64,000 nt of DNA from Streptomyces hyaluromycini (GTDB lineage Bacteria > Actinomycetota > Actinomycetes > Streptomycetales > Streptomycetaceae): NCBI RefSeq assembly GCF_002217755.1, contig NZ_BCFL01000029.1, positions 186,001 to 250,000 of the forward strand. The letters run 5' to 3'. This document shows positions 14,925 through 23,600 of the stretch, one piece after another. Numbering within the stretch: the stretch's first letter is position 1; each line of letters begins with the position of its first letter. The translations under genes were made by a program, and so were the position numbers. The notes beneath the pieces were generated by a model. The model was given only the letters and a program-made list of their open reading frames with translations, made no database searches and was not told the origin of the DNA.

Positions 14925-16271
14925 ATGTCCACCACCGCCCGCCTGCGCGACCGCAGGGTTCACCTGGAACGCCGGGCCACCGCCACCAAGGCGGTCCGCA
15001 CCTCGCTGGTCTCGCTCGCCGGTCTGATCGGCGGCCCCGTCACCAACCAGGCCGGCGAGGAGGTCGGCCGCGTCGTGGACGTGGTCGCCCGGCTCTACGG
15101 CGCGGACGCATACCCGCCGGTCACCGGCCTGATCCTGCGCATCGGACGACGGCGCGCCTTCCTGGCTTCGGACGCCATCGGCAAGGTGCACGCCGGGCAC
15201 GTACGCCTGTCCACCGCTCGCGTCGACCTGCGCGACTTCGCCCGCCGCCCCGGCGAGGTCCTGCTGGCCAAGGACGTACTCGACCATCAACTGGTCGACG
15301 TGGACGGGGTCCAGGTCACCCGGGCCGCCGACCTGTACCTGGCTCCGCTGGTCGACCGCGTGGTGCTGGTCGGCGTGGATGTGAGTCTGCCGACTCTGCT
15401 GCGCCGGCTCGGCCCCCGCCGGTGGCAGGCCAGGCCGACCCCGGAACGGGTGCTGGACTGGCAGGCGGTCGCCCCGTTCGCCGAACAGGCCACCGAAGGA
15501 CCGCCCGAGGTACGGCTGCGGGCCTCCCGGGCCGCGCTGCACCGGCTGCGCCCGGCCGACCTGGCCGACATCCTCGAAGACCTCGGCCGCGCCGAGCGGC
15601 AGCAGCTGCTGGGCTGGCTGGAGCCGGAGCAGGCGGCGGACGCACTGGAGGAGATGGAACCGCACGAGCTGGAGAACCTCCTGCGCGAAGCTCAGCCGGA
15701 ACACGCCGCCCGGCTGGTGGACGAGATGGAGCCGGACGAGGCCACCGACGCCCTGCGCGACCTGACCCCCGAGGAGCGCGAGGCGCTCCTGACCCGTATG
15801 CCGTCCGGGGAAGCGGCGGAGCTTCGTCGGCTCCTGAAACACCGGGAGGGCACCGCGGGCGGCGCCATGACCACCCTGCTGATCACCGCCGACCGGGATC
15901 AGACCGTCGCCCAGGTACGGGCGCAGCTGGCCGAGCAGGCCGAGCACCGCACCGAGATCGACGCCGTCGCGGTCGTGGACGAGGAGGGGCGTCTGGTCAC
16001 CGACATCGCGCTGTTCGACCTCGCCGTGGCCGAGGACACCACCCCGTTGGCCGACCTGGTCGCCTGGCGGGCGCAGTTCGGTCCACCCGTCACGGTCCGT
16101 CCGGACACCGCTGTGGCCGAGGCCGCCGACGAGTTGGTCGCCGCCCGCGCCTCCTCGCTGCTGGTGGTCGACGACACCGACCGACCGCTCGGCCGGATCC
16201 TGGCCGACGACCTGCTCGACGCCCTGCTGCCCGAGCGCGGGCGCCTGCACTTCCGGAGGTTCCTGCAGTGA
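14925..16271 (+). CDS. PRC-barrel / MgtE_N / CBS-domain protein lacking MgtE membrane domain
   Basis: 448 residues. Residues about 30-170 hold PRC-barrel-like repeats (GEEVGRVVDVVARLYGADAYPPVTGLILRIG). Residues 185-300 are an MgtE_N superhelix (LHRLRPADLADILEDLGRAERQQLL and ALEEMEPHELENLLREA repeats). Residues 300-440 are a CBS pair (GGAMTTLLITADRDQTVAQVR to ASSLLVVDDTDRPLGRILADDLLDALLP). No membrane helix follows, unlike true MgtE. It overlaps the NRAMP start by 4 bp (GTGA), so it probably acts as the Mg-sensing cytoplasmic subunit. Start uncertain: ATG 14925 lacks a ribosome site; TTG 14904 or GTG 14895 are in-frame alternatives behind AAGAGG. Confidence 0.85.
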   Translation: MSTTARLRDRRVHLERRATATKAVRTSLVSLAGLIGGPVTNQAGEEVGRVVDVVARLYGADAYPPVTGLILRIGRRRAFLASDAIGKVHAGHVRLSTARVDLRDFARRPGEVLLAKDVLDHQLVDVDGVQVTRAADLYLAPLVDRVVLVGVDVSLPTLLRRLGPRRWQARPTPERVLDWQAVAPFAEQATEGPPEVRLRASRAALHRLRPADLADILEDLGRAERQQLLGWLEPEQAADALEEMEPHELENLLREAQPEHAARLVDEMEPDEATDALRDLTPEEREALLTRMPSGEAAELRRLLKHREGTAGGAMTTLLITADRDQTVAQVRAQLAEQAEHRTEIDAVAVVDEEGRLVTDIALFDLAVAEDTTPLADLVAWRAQFGPPVTVRPDTAVAEAADELVAARASSLLVVDDTDRPLGRILADDLLDALLPERGRLHFRRFLQ

Positions 16272-17563
16272 CCCGCGACCTCGACACCGCCACCGCAGCA
16301 CCGGCGGTCACGACGGGCCCCGTCCGCCGCACCGGCTGGCGCCGCATCACCATGGTCGCGGCGATCGCCGGCCCCGGCCTGGTCGCCGCGAACGCCGGCA
16401 ACGACGCCGCAGGCATCGCCACCTACGCCTCGGCGGGCTCCCAATTCACCTACGGCACGCTGTTCTTCATGGTGCTGGTCACCATGGCCCTGGTGATGGT
16501 CCAGGAGATGGCCGTACGGCTCGGCGCGCACACCGGCAAGGGCCTCGGGGCGCTGATCCGCGAGCAGTTCAGCCTCCGTCTGACCGGACTCGCGGTGTTC
16601 TGCCTGCTGCTGGCCAACACCGGCCTGGTCGTGTCGGAGTTCGCCGGCATCGGCGCCGCCTTCGAACTCCTCGGCGTCCCCAAGTGGGCGGTCATCCCGC
16701 CGGCCGCGATCCTGCTGTGGTCACTCGTCCTGTTCGGCTCCTACCGATGGGCCGAACGGATCTTCCTGATCATGTCGTTGGCGTTCTTCGCCTACCCGAT
16801 CGCGATGCTCCTCGGCCACCCCGACTGGGCCGACGTCGGCAAACACCTCGTCGTCCCCCACATCGAGCCGAGCAAGGACTTCATCCTGCTCGCCGTCGCC
16901 CTCATCGGCACCACGGTCAGCCCGTACATGCAGTTCTACGCCGCCGCCGGCGTCGTGGACCGCGGAGCCAGGCCCGAGGACTACCGGCTGATCAAACTGG
17001 ACGCCATGCTCGGCGCGGTCTTCGCCTGCGTCATCAGCCTGACCATCATCATCGCCACCGCCGCCGCGATCGGCGGCACCGGCCCGCTCAACTCCGCCGC
17101 CCAGGCCGCCGAAGCCCTCAAACCGGTCGCCGGCCAGAACGCCGAACTCCTCTTCGCCCTCGGCCTGATCGGCGCCTCCGCCCTGGCCGGCGCGGTCGTC
17201 CCGCTCTCGGCCAGCTACGCCATAGGAGAGGCGGCCGGCGTCGAACGCTCCGTCTCCCGCAGCTTCCGCGACGCCCCGCTGTTCCTGGGCCTGTTCACCG
17301 CCCAGATCGTGCTGGGCGCGACGGTGGCGATGACCCCGGTCGACGTCATCCAGCTCCTCATCGGCACGCAGGTCCTGCAGGGCCTCATCAGCCCGATCGT
17401 CCTGGTCTACCTGCTGGTCCTGACCAACCGCCGCTCCGTCCTCGGCCCGGCCGTCAACGGCCCGCGCTACCGCGTCGCCGCCACCGCCGTGGTCGTCGGC
17501 GTCGCGAGCATGTCCACCATCCTGCTCGTCCAGACCGTCCTCGGCTGGTTCGGCCTCGCCTGA
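16268..17563 (+). CDS. NRAMP-family transporter, NRMT-like (putative Mg2+)
   Basis: 431 residues, GTG overlapping the preceding stop. Eleven or so membrane helices with NRAMP fold landmarks, but altered metal-site residues. In helix 1 the canonical DPGN is DAAG (Asp46 kept, Asn changed to Gly), inside GPGLVAANAGNDAAGIATY. In helix 6 the canonical MPHN is SPYM (GTTVSPYMQFY, Ser218 for the Met ligand). Loss of the soft Met ligand and of the helix-1 Asn characterises NRAMP-related Mg transporters (NRMTs), in contrast to Mn/Fe NRAMPs. The upstream M-box and the MgtE_N/CBS partner support Mg2+ uptake. Substrate identity remains inference. Confidence 0.85.
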   Translation: MTRDLDTATAAPAVTTGPVRRTGWRRITMVAAIAGPGLVAANAGNDAAGIATYASAGSQFTYGTLFFMVLVTMALVMVQEMAVRLGAHTGKGLGALIREQFSLRLTGLAVFCLLLANTGLVVSEFAGIGAAFELLGVPKWAVIPPAAILLWSLVLFGSYRWAERIFLIMSLAFFAYPIAMLLGHPDWADVGKHLVVPHIEPSKDFILLAVALIGTTVSPYMQFYAAAGVVDRGARPEDYRLIKLDAMLGAVFACVISLTIIIATAAAIGGTGPLNSAAQAAEALKPVAGQNAELLFALGLIGASALAGAVVPLSASYAIGEAAGVERSVSRSFRDAPLFLGLFTAQIVLGATVAMTPVDVIQLLIGTQVLQGLISPIVLVYLLVLTNRRSVLGPAVNGPRYRVAATAVVVGVASMSTILLVQTVLGWFGLA

Positions 17564-17589
17564 TCACCACCCCGCAAGGGAGTCCCACC

Positions 17590-17688
17590 ATGAAGAAGTA
17601 CGGCCCCTACCTGGTAGGCATGGCCCTGCTCGTCTGGATCACGACCATCGTCGTACTCATCGCCCTCGGCCCCGAGCCCTCGCCCTGA
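17590..17688 (+). CDS. 32-residue single-pass membrane microprotein
   Basis: ATG follows AAGGGAG with 7-nt spacing, 26 bp after the NRAMP stop, so it is the last gene of the Mg operon. The peptide begins MKKYGPYLVGMALLVWI, continues as one hydrophobic helix (about residues 8-27) and ends GPEPSP. The Lys-Lys start predicts N-in topology. Small single-pass subunits stabilise several bacterial ion transporters (MgtS, KdpF types), so a transporter accessory role is plausible. A terminator hairpin follows directly. Confidence 0.7.
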   Translation: MKKYGPYLVGMALLVWITTIVVLIALGPEPSP

Positions 17689-17710
17689 CTCAGGCCCGCC
17701 TCGTTTCAGA

Positions 17711-17737
17711 GATGCCCGGGGCCGGGTGCCGGGCATC
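17711..17737 (+). terminator. Terminator hairpin after Mg operon
   Basis: Perfect 9-bp stem GATGCCCGG (17711-17719) and CCGGGCATC (17729-17737) with a 9-nt loop, 22 bp after the microprotein stop. There is no clear U-run, as usual in Streptomyces. The 295 bp from here to the KUP stop contain no supported gene. Confidence 0.65.
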
Positions 17738-18033
17738 GCCCGTGCCGGTCGCGGCGCGTACGGAGCCGACGGTGACGTGCGCGGCGAGGGCGAAGAAGGA
17801 CGGCGCGAGTCGCGGAGCGTGGTCTGCTCGCGGGCCTCGCGAGTGGGGTCCCTCGGCGGCGATACATCAACGCCTGCTGTTGACGGCCTCGGCCAGGGCC
17901 TCACACTCTGTCTCGTCGAACTCCGGCCACTGCTGGAAAGGGGCGCATACGTCGAGGAGCCCGGGCCGTACGGCGTGGTGACTGCCTGGCCGGGAGGGGT
18001 CGGTCCGGTCTCGGTGTGGAAGTCGGCGGTCGT

Positions 18034-20004
18034 CTACACCTCGATGTGCGAGCCCATGATGACCGTCCGGTCGCGGGGCAGGCCGAAGTACTCGGCGGCG
18101 TCCGCGGTGATGTAGGACGTGGCGATGAACAGACGCTTGCGCCAGGGCGCCATCGTCGGCGCCTTTCCGCGGCGGAGCTCGATCGTGGACAGGAAGTAGG
18201 AAGCCTCGTCGAGTTGCAGCGGTCCCTCGGTCGAGGCCGGGTCCAGCGCCGCCAGGACGCCGGGCACGTCCGGTGTCTCCATGTAGCCGACGTGGGCGGT
18301 GACGTGGACGATTCCGTCGTCGGAGTAGCCGAGGCCGTCGACGGTGATCCGCTGGTCCGCCGGGACGCGGGGAACGGGTTCGGTCGTGATGGCCAGGATC
18401 ACGACGTGGTCGTGCCGTACGTGGTTGTGTTCGAGGTTGGCCCGCATCGCCAGGGGCGCGGTCTGCTTGCCGCGGTTGAGGAAGACGGCCGTGCCGGGCA
18501 CGCGGAGCGTCGTCGCCTCCTTGGCGCGGAGTTCCTCGATGAACTCCTCCAGCGGGCCCTCGCGCCGCGCCCGTTCGGCGGTGACGACCTCGCGGCCGCG
18601 CTGCCAGGTCGTCATGACGGTGAAGACGGTGAGGCCGATCAGGAGCGGCAGCCAGGCGCCGTGGACCAGCTTGGTCAGGTTGGCAGCGACGAACAGCAGG
18701 TCCACCGTCAGCAGCAGCGCGGCACCGGTAGCGATGAGCCAGCGCGGTGTGCCCCACTTGGCGCGGGCGACGTAGAAGAACAGCAGGGTGGTGATGGTGA
18801 TGGTGCCGGTGACCGCCATGCCGAAGGCGAAGGCCAGTGCCGCGGAGCTGCGGAACGCGAAGACGAGGGTGAGGACCGAGACCATCAGCAGCCAGTTGAT
18901 CCAGGGGACGTAGACCTGGCCCACGGCGGACTCGGAGGTGTGCGCGATCCGCAGCCTCGGCAGATAGCCCAGCTGTGCCGCCTGGGAGGTCACCGAGTAC
19001 GCGCCGGTGATCACCGCCTGGGAGGCGATCACCGTGGCGGCCGTGGCCAGCAGGACCATCGGCCAGCGTCCCCAGCCCGGCACGAGCAGGAAGAACGGGC
19101 TGCTGATGTTGCCGGGGTCGGCGAGGATCAGCGCGCCCTGGCCGAGGTAGCTGAGGACGCACGCCGGGAAGACGAGGAACAGCCAGGCACGCGTGATCGG
19201 GCGGCGCCCGAAGTGCCCCATGTCGGCGTAGAGCGCCTCGGCGCCGGTGACCGCGAGCACGACCGCGGCCAGGGCGAAGAAGGCCCTGCCGAAGTGGCCG
19301 TACAGGAAGCCCGCCGCATAGGTCGGCGACAGTGCCTTGAGGATCTCCGGGTGGTCGGCGATGCCGACGACACCACAGGCGCCGATGGCCAGGAACCAGG
19401 CGATCATGATCGGCCCGAACACCCGGCCCACCGCCGCGGTTCCTCTGCGCTGGACGAGGAACAGCACCACGATGATCACTGCGGTGATCGGCACGACCGC
19501 GCCGCCCAGTGACGGCTCGACGACCTTCAGGCCCTCGACCGCGGACAGCACCGAGATCGCCGGGGTGATCATGCTGTCGCCGAAGAAAAGGGACGCGCCG
19601 AAGATACCCAGGGCCGCCAGGATGCCGGCGGCCCGCGCGCCGCGCTGCCCGCTCCAGCGACGCAGCAGGGTGATCAGCGCCATGATGCCGCCCTCACCGT
19701 CGTTGTCGGCGCGCATCGCGAGCAGCACATAGGTGACCGTGACGATGATCATCACCGACCAGAACACCAGGGACACCACCCCGTACACGTTCTCCGTGCT
19801 CACCGGGACGGGGTGCGGGTCGCCCGGGTTGAACACCGTCTGGAGGGTGTAGATCGGGCTGGTCCCGATGTCGCCGAACACCACACCGAGCGCCCCGACC
19901 ATCAGCGAGAGGCGGACTGCGGCCCGCGGGTCCGGAGCATGCGGCCCTGACAGCCCCGCTGCTGGTCCTTCGTCCGAGCCGGTCGGGTGCCGATGGCTGG
20001 TCAT
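18034..20004 (-). CDS. kup: KUP-family potassium uptake protein
   Basis: 656 residues from ATG (MTSHRHPTGSDEGP) after GGAGG. Hallmarks: LSLMVGALGVVFGDIGTSPIYTLQTVF in helix 1, GEGGIMALITLL, GDSMITPAISVLSAVEGL, ADMGHFGRRPITRAWLFLVFPA, LSYLGQGALIL and AFGMAVTGTITITTLLFF. About 12 membrane helices are followed by a C-terminal cytoplasmic domain (TAVFLNRGKQTAPLAMRANLEHNHVRHDHVVIL). KUP proteins are K+/H+ symporters for high-level K+ uptake. It stands alone, convergent with the Mg operon. A c-di-AMP riboswitch (ydaO type) was not recognised in the short upstream region. Confidence 0.95.
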   Translation of the reverse strand: MTSHRHPTGSDEGPAAGLSGPHAPDPRAAVRLSLMVGALGVVFGDIGTSPIYTLQTVFNPGDPHPVPVSTENVYGVVSLVFWSVMIIVTVTYVLLAMRADNDGEGGIMALITLLRRWSGQRGARAAGILAALGIFGASLFFGDSMITPAISVLSAVEGLKVVEPSLGGAVVPITAVIIVVLFLVQRRGTAAVGRVFGPIMIAWFLAIGACGVVGIADHPEILKALSPTYAAGFLYGHFGRAFFALAAVVLAVTGAEALYADMGHFGRRPITRAWLFLVFPACVLSYLGQGALILADPGNISSPFFLLVPGWGRWPMVLLATAATVIASQAVITGAYSVTSQAAQLGYLPRLRIAHTSESAVGQVYVPWINWLLMVSVLTLVFAFRSSAALAFAFGMAVTGTITITTLLFFYVARAKWGTPRWLIATGAALLLTVDLLFVAANLTKLVHGAWLPLLIGLTVFTVMTTWQRGREVVTAERARREGPLEEFIEELRAKEATTLRVPGTAVFLNRGKQTAPLAMRANLEHNHVRHDHVVILAITTEPVPRVPADQRITVDGLGYSDDGIVHVTAHVGYMETPDVPGVLAALDPASTEGPLQLDEASYFLSTIELRRGKAPTMAPWRKRLFIATSYITADAAEYFGLPRDRTVIMGSHIEV

Positions 20005-20161
20005 GTCGATCCTCCTCGGCGCAGGCCGGCTGCCGGGCATGTCGTGCGGGACGATACAGGTCCGTTGCACACCTCCCGACAGCACACCCCGCACACCGGT
20101 ACCGGACTCGGCACGATGACTGAGAGGTCCACGCGTCACACCTGTGCCGAGGCGCGGCGCG

Positions 20162-20683
20162 TCACAATTGGCGGGCCCTGGCCACCGCCTCGCGTACTCC
20201 ACCGGGCGTCCGTGGCCGCTGCGTTACCAGCAGTTCGACCGCCCGGCCCAACCAATCCGAGTCGGCGAGCCTGTTGGCCTCGCCTTCGTCGACGGTCTGC
20301 CTGAGCAGCTCCCCGAACAGCACCAGCTCCGTCGAGTCGTACCAACGGGGGTGGCGGTCGAAGGAGGCCAACCAGTTCTCGTACGGGTGCCGCAGTGTCA
20401 GGTGCAGATATCCACGTCCACGCCCCTTCCAGGGGCCCGGCAACCCGCCCAGCAATGCCAGCACACCGTACGAGCCCTTCTGGGGATACCTGGCGCCCAG
20501 CGTGAACCCGACCAGCATGACCCTGGGCCAAGGAATCGACTGCCCCTCGGACTCCCCCGAGATTTGATACAGCCCCTCGGGGCGCAACTCCAGCCACGTG
20601 CCGCCCGGCCGTAGGTGATCGCCCAGGATCCAGCGGCCATTGACTCGCTCCAACGGCCCCAGAGCCCTGCGTATGCCACTCAT
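20162..20683 (-). CDS. Hypothetical protein
   Basis: 173 residues from ATG (MSGIRRALGPLERVNGRW), chosen because AAGGA lies upstream; an alternative start MKDNER is six codons earlier. The N-terminal half is beta-rich (GGTWLELRPEGLYQISGESEGQSIPWPRVMLVGFTLG) and resembles a PH-like sheet. The C-terminal half is helical (YDSTELVLFGELLRQTVDEGEANRLADSDWLGRAVELLV). There is no signal peptide, membrane helix or known motif. I do not recognise the family. It lies between kup and the broken FHA gene on the same strand, with no operon evidence. Confidence 0.65.
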   Translation of the reverse strand: MSGIRRALGPLERVNGRWILGDHLRPGGTWLELRPEGLYQISGESEGQSIPWPRVMLVGFTLGARYPQKGSYGVLALLGGLPGPWKGRGRGYLHLTLRHPYENWLASFDRHPRWYDSTELVLFGELLRQTVDEGEANRLADSDWLGRAVELLVTQRPRTPGGVREAVARARQL

Positions 20684-20800
20684 CCGCTCATTGTCCTTCA
20701 TCTGTGAGGGTTCGTCAGGCTGTCGGCGGATCACGACACCCCGCCTCGTGAGGGCTCGGGATCGGACCGAGCACGAGGCGCTTGCACACGCCAGGGCGGC

Positions 20801-21318
20801 TCAGTTCCGGGGGACGGTGATCGTTGTCCAGAGTCCGACGTGTACCCGGTCGCCGTCCGTCAGCGGCACCGGCTTGTAGGGGGCGATGGGGTCCTCGGTG
20901 CCGTTGACCGTCGTGCCGTTGGTCGAGCCCTTGTCGATGAGGGACCAGGTGGAGTCGGGCTGCTGGATGAGGATGGCGTGTTCGTGGGAGACGCCCGGGT
21001 CTTCGGGGTCACCGCATAGGTCGATGAAGGGGGTGTGGCCCGTGGACCGGCGGCGGCCGATGGTGACCAGGACGTGGGTGAGGGGAATGCGGCGGTCCAG
21101 GTCGACGAGCCGGCGGTAACCTCCTCCTCGGGGGCGCCGGACCGAGTGGTGACGTCGTAGCGGCACTCCTCGCAGAACCGGGCGAGGTCGCCGCGGGGCG
21201 CGCCGCAGTCGGGGCAGAGTTCGGCGGCGGAGGGTGCCGCTGCGGAGGTCATGCGGTGACCGCACACCTCGCACCAGTCGTCTGTTCCGGACTGATGGCC
21301 GTTCGGGCAGGTCGGCAT
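20801..21318 (-). pseudogene. Zinc-ribbon/FHA-domain protein, frameshifted and shortened
   Basis: Starts at ATG with two zinc ribbons (CPNGHQSGTDDWCEVCGHRM and LCPDCGAPRGDLARFCEECRYD). The frame is then lost near 21115, and the FHA domain continues in another frame: LVTIGRRRSTGHTPFIDLCGDPEDPGVSHEHAILI, then SLIDKGSTNGTTVNGTEDPIAPYKPVPLTDGDRVHVG, with the phosphothreonine-binding GR, SHEH and TNGT residues. The usual central linker is missing, so there is both a deletion and a frameshift. In intact Streptomyces loci this protein sits beside VWA, PP2C and Ser/Thr kinase genes. The frameshift could in principle be a sequencing artefact. Confidence 0.75.
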
Positions 21319-21359
21319 GTTCGTTCTTTCTCTCTTCGCCCCTCTGCGCACCGAGTGCG

Positions 21360-21686
21360 CTACTTCTTCTTCACACGTACGGTTTTCGTCGAGCGTGTTT
21401 CCAAGGTCATTTCGTCCACGCCGGCCACCTTGGCCTTGAGCCGCACCGTGCCGCTCGCGGCGTCGACGACATCCACCACCTTGGCCAGCAGCCTGGCGGT
21501 GTCGTCGTTGCCGGAGGTGCCGGCGAGCTGGACGGCGCGGCCCAGTTTGGCGGTCGCGGAGTCGAACTCGCCCTGCTTACGCGCTTCCAGGCCCTCCTGG
21601 ATAGCCTGGGCGAGTTCGGCCTGCACGGTGTAGTGGGCGACCTGGGGGTTGATATGGGTGGAGGCCGCCATGTCGTCGGTCCAGAA
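21360..21686 (-). pseudogene. VWA-domain protein, C-terminal remnant
   Basis: TDDMAASTHINPQVAHYTVQAELAQAIQEGLEARKQGEFDSATAKLGRAVQLAGTSGNDDTARLLAKVVDVVD, then TGTVRLKAKV-like and DEMTLETRSTKTVRVKKK. This is the tail that follows the von Willebrand A domain in Streptomyces VWA proteins of FHA/kinase clusters. The VWA MIDAS domain (about 300 residues) is missing: the frame begins at the junction with the membrane-protein remnant at about 21685. The downstream FHA remnant is on the same strand, 42 bp away. Confidence 0.75.
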
Positions 21687-22284
21687 GGCGGGTGCGCATC
21701 AGATCGGTGGTGGACCGGTAGGCGGCCAGCGTGTCGGCGTCGGTCTTCCCCGCGGCGTAGGCGTGCTGCTTGCTGAGGATCAGCGCGTGGGAGGCGCCCT
21801 CCTCGTAACTGCCGAAGTCGGCGATGGCCTGGGCGGCGGTGCTCCGGTCGTCGGCGAGGTCTTTGTCGGTGCCGAACATCAGCTGGTTGGCCAGCTGGGC
21901 GTCCATGGCGTTGAGCGTGAAGTACAGACCGGTGGCGCTGGTGATCTGGGGTGCGGAGTGGTGCCGGATGTCCGACCAGGCGGAGCGTGTGAACAGTCCG
22001 GTCAGGACGAGCGCGATGACGAGCAGCGCCGAAACGCTCAACGCGGCACCGCGCAGCAGTCTCAACCACTGGGGGACGGTCGCGGGGAGACGGCCGCGCC
22101 ACAGTTGCGGTGGTCCGAGGCGCGGCCGTTGTATCCTGCGCAGCGGTCGGCGTATCCAACTGTCAGGGGAAACACGCGGTTCGCGGTGCCGGCCCCTGGA
22201 CGGCCGGGGGGAGTCGGCCCCCGTCGGAGCCGACGCCTGGGGCGGTGCCGCGGGGCGCTGTTCCGTGGCGCTGGTGTCCGGCAT
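21685..22284 (-). pseudogene. Membrane protein of FHA/VWA cluster, C-terminally truncated
   Basis: Starts ATG (MPDTSATEQRPAAPPQ) after an AAGGGG site. A basic, proline-rich N-terminus is followed by one membrane helix (LLRGAALSVSALLVIALVLTGLF) and an extracytoplasmic helical part (SAPQITSATGLYFTLNAMDAQLANQLMFGTDKDLADDRSTAAQAIADFGSYEEGASHALILSKQHAYAAG), resembling sensor-like four-helix domains. After RTRLLD the frame enters the VWA remnant, so the rest of the protein and all genes between it and the VWA gene were deleted. On the N-terminal side the frame is open back to 22575 (MVFEHPDSDAFQAQLHHVPD), an unrecognised fragment. Confidence 0.65.
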
Positions 22285-22955
22285 TGCGTTGAGTCCCCTT
22301 CGCGCTGCGGAGCGGCCTGCGCCGCGCCTTCCGCGAGGGCCACTCTTGCGTTTCGAACACGGAGTAGTCCTGTCTTGTCGCGCCCTTGGCGCCTCGTCAT
22401 CGGAATCTTGACGCGGGGCCGAAGGGGCGCGTGGGACGGAGGATTCGGGTGGCGGAGCTGTCCGCGGAGCGGCGTCAAGCCCGAAAGCGGTGGTGGTGAA
22501 CTTCGCCTTCAGCGCGTCCGGGACATGGTGCAACTGGGCCTGGAAGGCGTCGGAATCGGGGTGTTCGAAGACCATCCCCAGCGGCGTGACGAGGCGCGTA
22601 AGGGTGGATCAGTGGCCCTGGTCTGCAGGTTTCCGGCTTGCCGACCAGGCTCTCCCGGCCTACGTGCGTCACATATGCGTCACGCCGTTCACCGTCACGA
22701 GCGGCGGCGTCCCGGCCTCCTCACAAACACGTGATTGCCTGCGCTCACGGCACCGGCGGCGGACCGCCTTCCCCGTACCGCGTCCGTGTATTTCGTCGGG
22801 GGACTGGCGCAGTTGAGGCGTTGCCCGTCACCGCTGTCGCTTCGTGTCGTTGGTGCTCACGCGGGGTTGTCATTCGGTGTGGGGCATCGGGACTGCCTTC
22901 CAGTAGGTGGTGCGTTCGGGACGCAGGCCGTGGAGCGTCTGCATGGGGGGGTGCA
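22285..22955. other. 670-bp region without an intact gene
   Basis: On the minus strand 22480-22600 encodes LTRLVTPLGMVFEHPDSDAFQAQLHHVPDALKAKFTTTAFGL, which looks like real protein (balanced composition) but has no clear start and runs into low-complexity Arg/Pro sequence. I do not recognise it. The remaining 350 bp before the ABC gene are lower in GC and probably hold its promoter. Confidence 0.4.
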
Positions 22956-23600
22956 GTGGTGTTGGCCGGTGAGCGGGTGTTGCGGATCCGGGATGTGTGC
23001 AAGGGCTACCGGCGCGGCCCGGTCCTGCGGGGGGTGTCGCTGGATCTCCGCGCGGGCCAGCTGGTGGGCATCGTCGGGGAGAACGGGTCCGGCAAGAGCA
23101 CTCTGCTGCGCATTCTGGCCGGGGATCTCGCCGCGGACAGCGGCGTGGTGGAGCGGGTGGGGGTGCTGGGCAGCTGCCCGCAGGACTCGGTGCTCCACCA
23201 GGCCTTCTCCGTCGACCAGCATCTGAGGTTCTTTCAGGCCGCTTACGGCCTGGACAACCTGGACAGAGCTTTCGAACTGCTGGAGCAGTTGCATGTCAGC
23301 GGCTACCGGAACGAGCGGGTGCAGGCACTCAGCGGCGGCACGCGCCAGAAGCTCAACCTGGTCCTCGCTCTGATGCACGATCCCCAGGTGCTGCTCCTGG
23401 ACGAGCCGTATCAGGGCTTCGACTGGGAGACCTATCTGCGGTTCTGGGACTTGGCGGCGGCCTTGCGGGACCGGGGCTGCGCAGTGCTGGTGGTCTCGCA
23501 CCTCGCCTACGACGCATCCCGCCTGGACACCCTGTACCGCCTCCAGGCCGGAGTGCTGCACGAGACGGAGCAGACGGGACCGGAGGTGGTGCCGGTATGA
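22956..23600 (+). CDS. ABC transporter ATP-binding protein
   Basis: 214 residues from GTG 5 nt after a run of G. Walker A GIVGENGSGKSTLLRIL, Q-loop GSCPQDSVL, signature ALSGGTRQKLNL (variant LSGGT), Walker B VLLLDEPYQGFDW and H-loop VVSHLAYD are all present. The short length and single domain are typical of export-type ABC proteins. It overlaps the permease start by 4 bp. The pair probably exports a lipid or natural product made by the adjacent genes. Confidence 0.9.
   Translation: MVLAGERVLRIRDVCKGYRRGPVLRGVSLDLRAGQLVGIVGENGSGKSTLLRILAGDLAADSGVVERVGVLGSCPQDSVLHQAFSVDQHLRFFQAAYGLDNLDRAFELLEQLHVSGYRNERVQALSGGTRQKLNLVLALMHDPQVLLLDEPYQGFDWETYLRFWDLAAALRDRGCAVLVVSHLAYDASRLDTLYRLQAGVLHETEQTGPEVVPV

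Noticed and set aside
17867..17998. Short minus-strand coding-like segment VCAPFQQWPEFDETECEALAEAV
   Set aside because: Good codon composition but no start codon with ribosome site and no recognised family; could be a fragment, but not supportable as a gene.
17689..18033. c-di-AMP or other riboswitch for kup
   Set aside because: This segment is downstream of kup; the real upstream region (20005-20161) is short and shows no conserved riboswitch blocks by eye.
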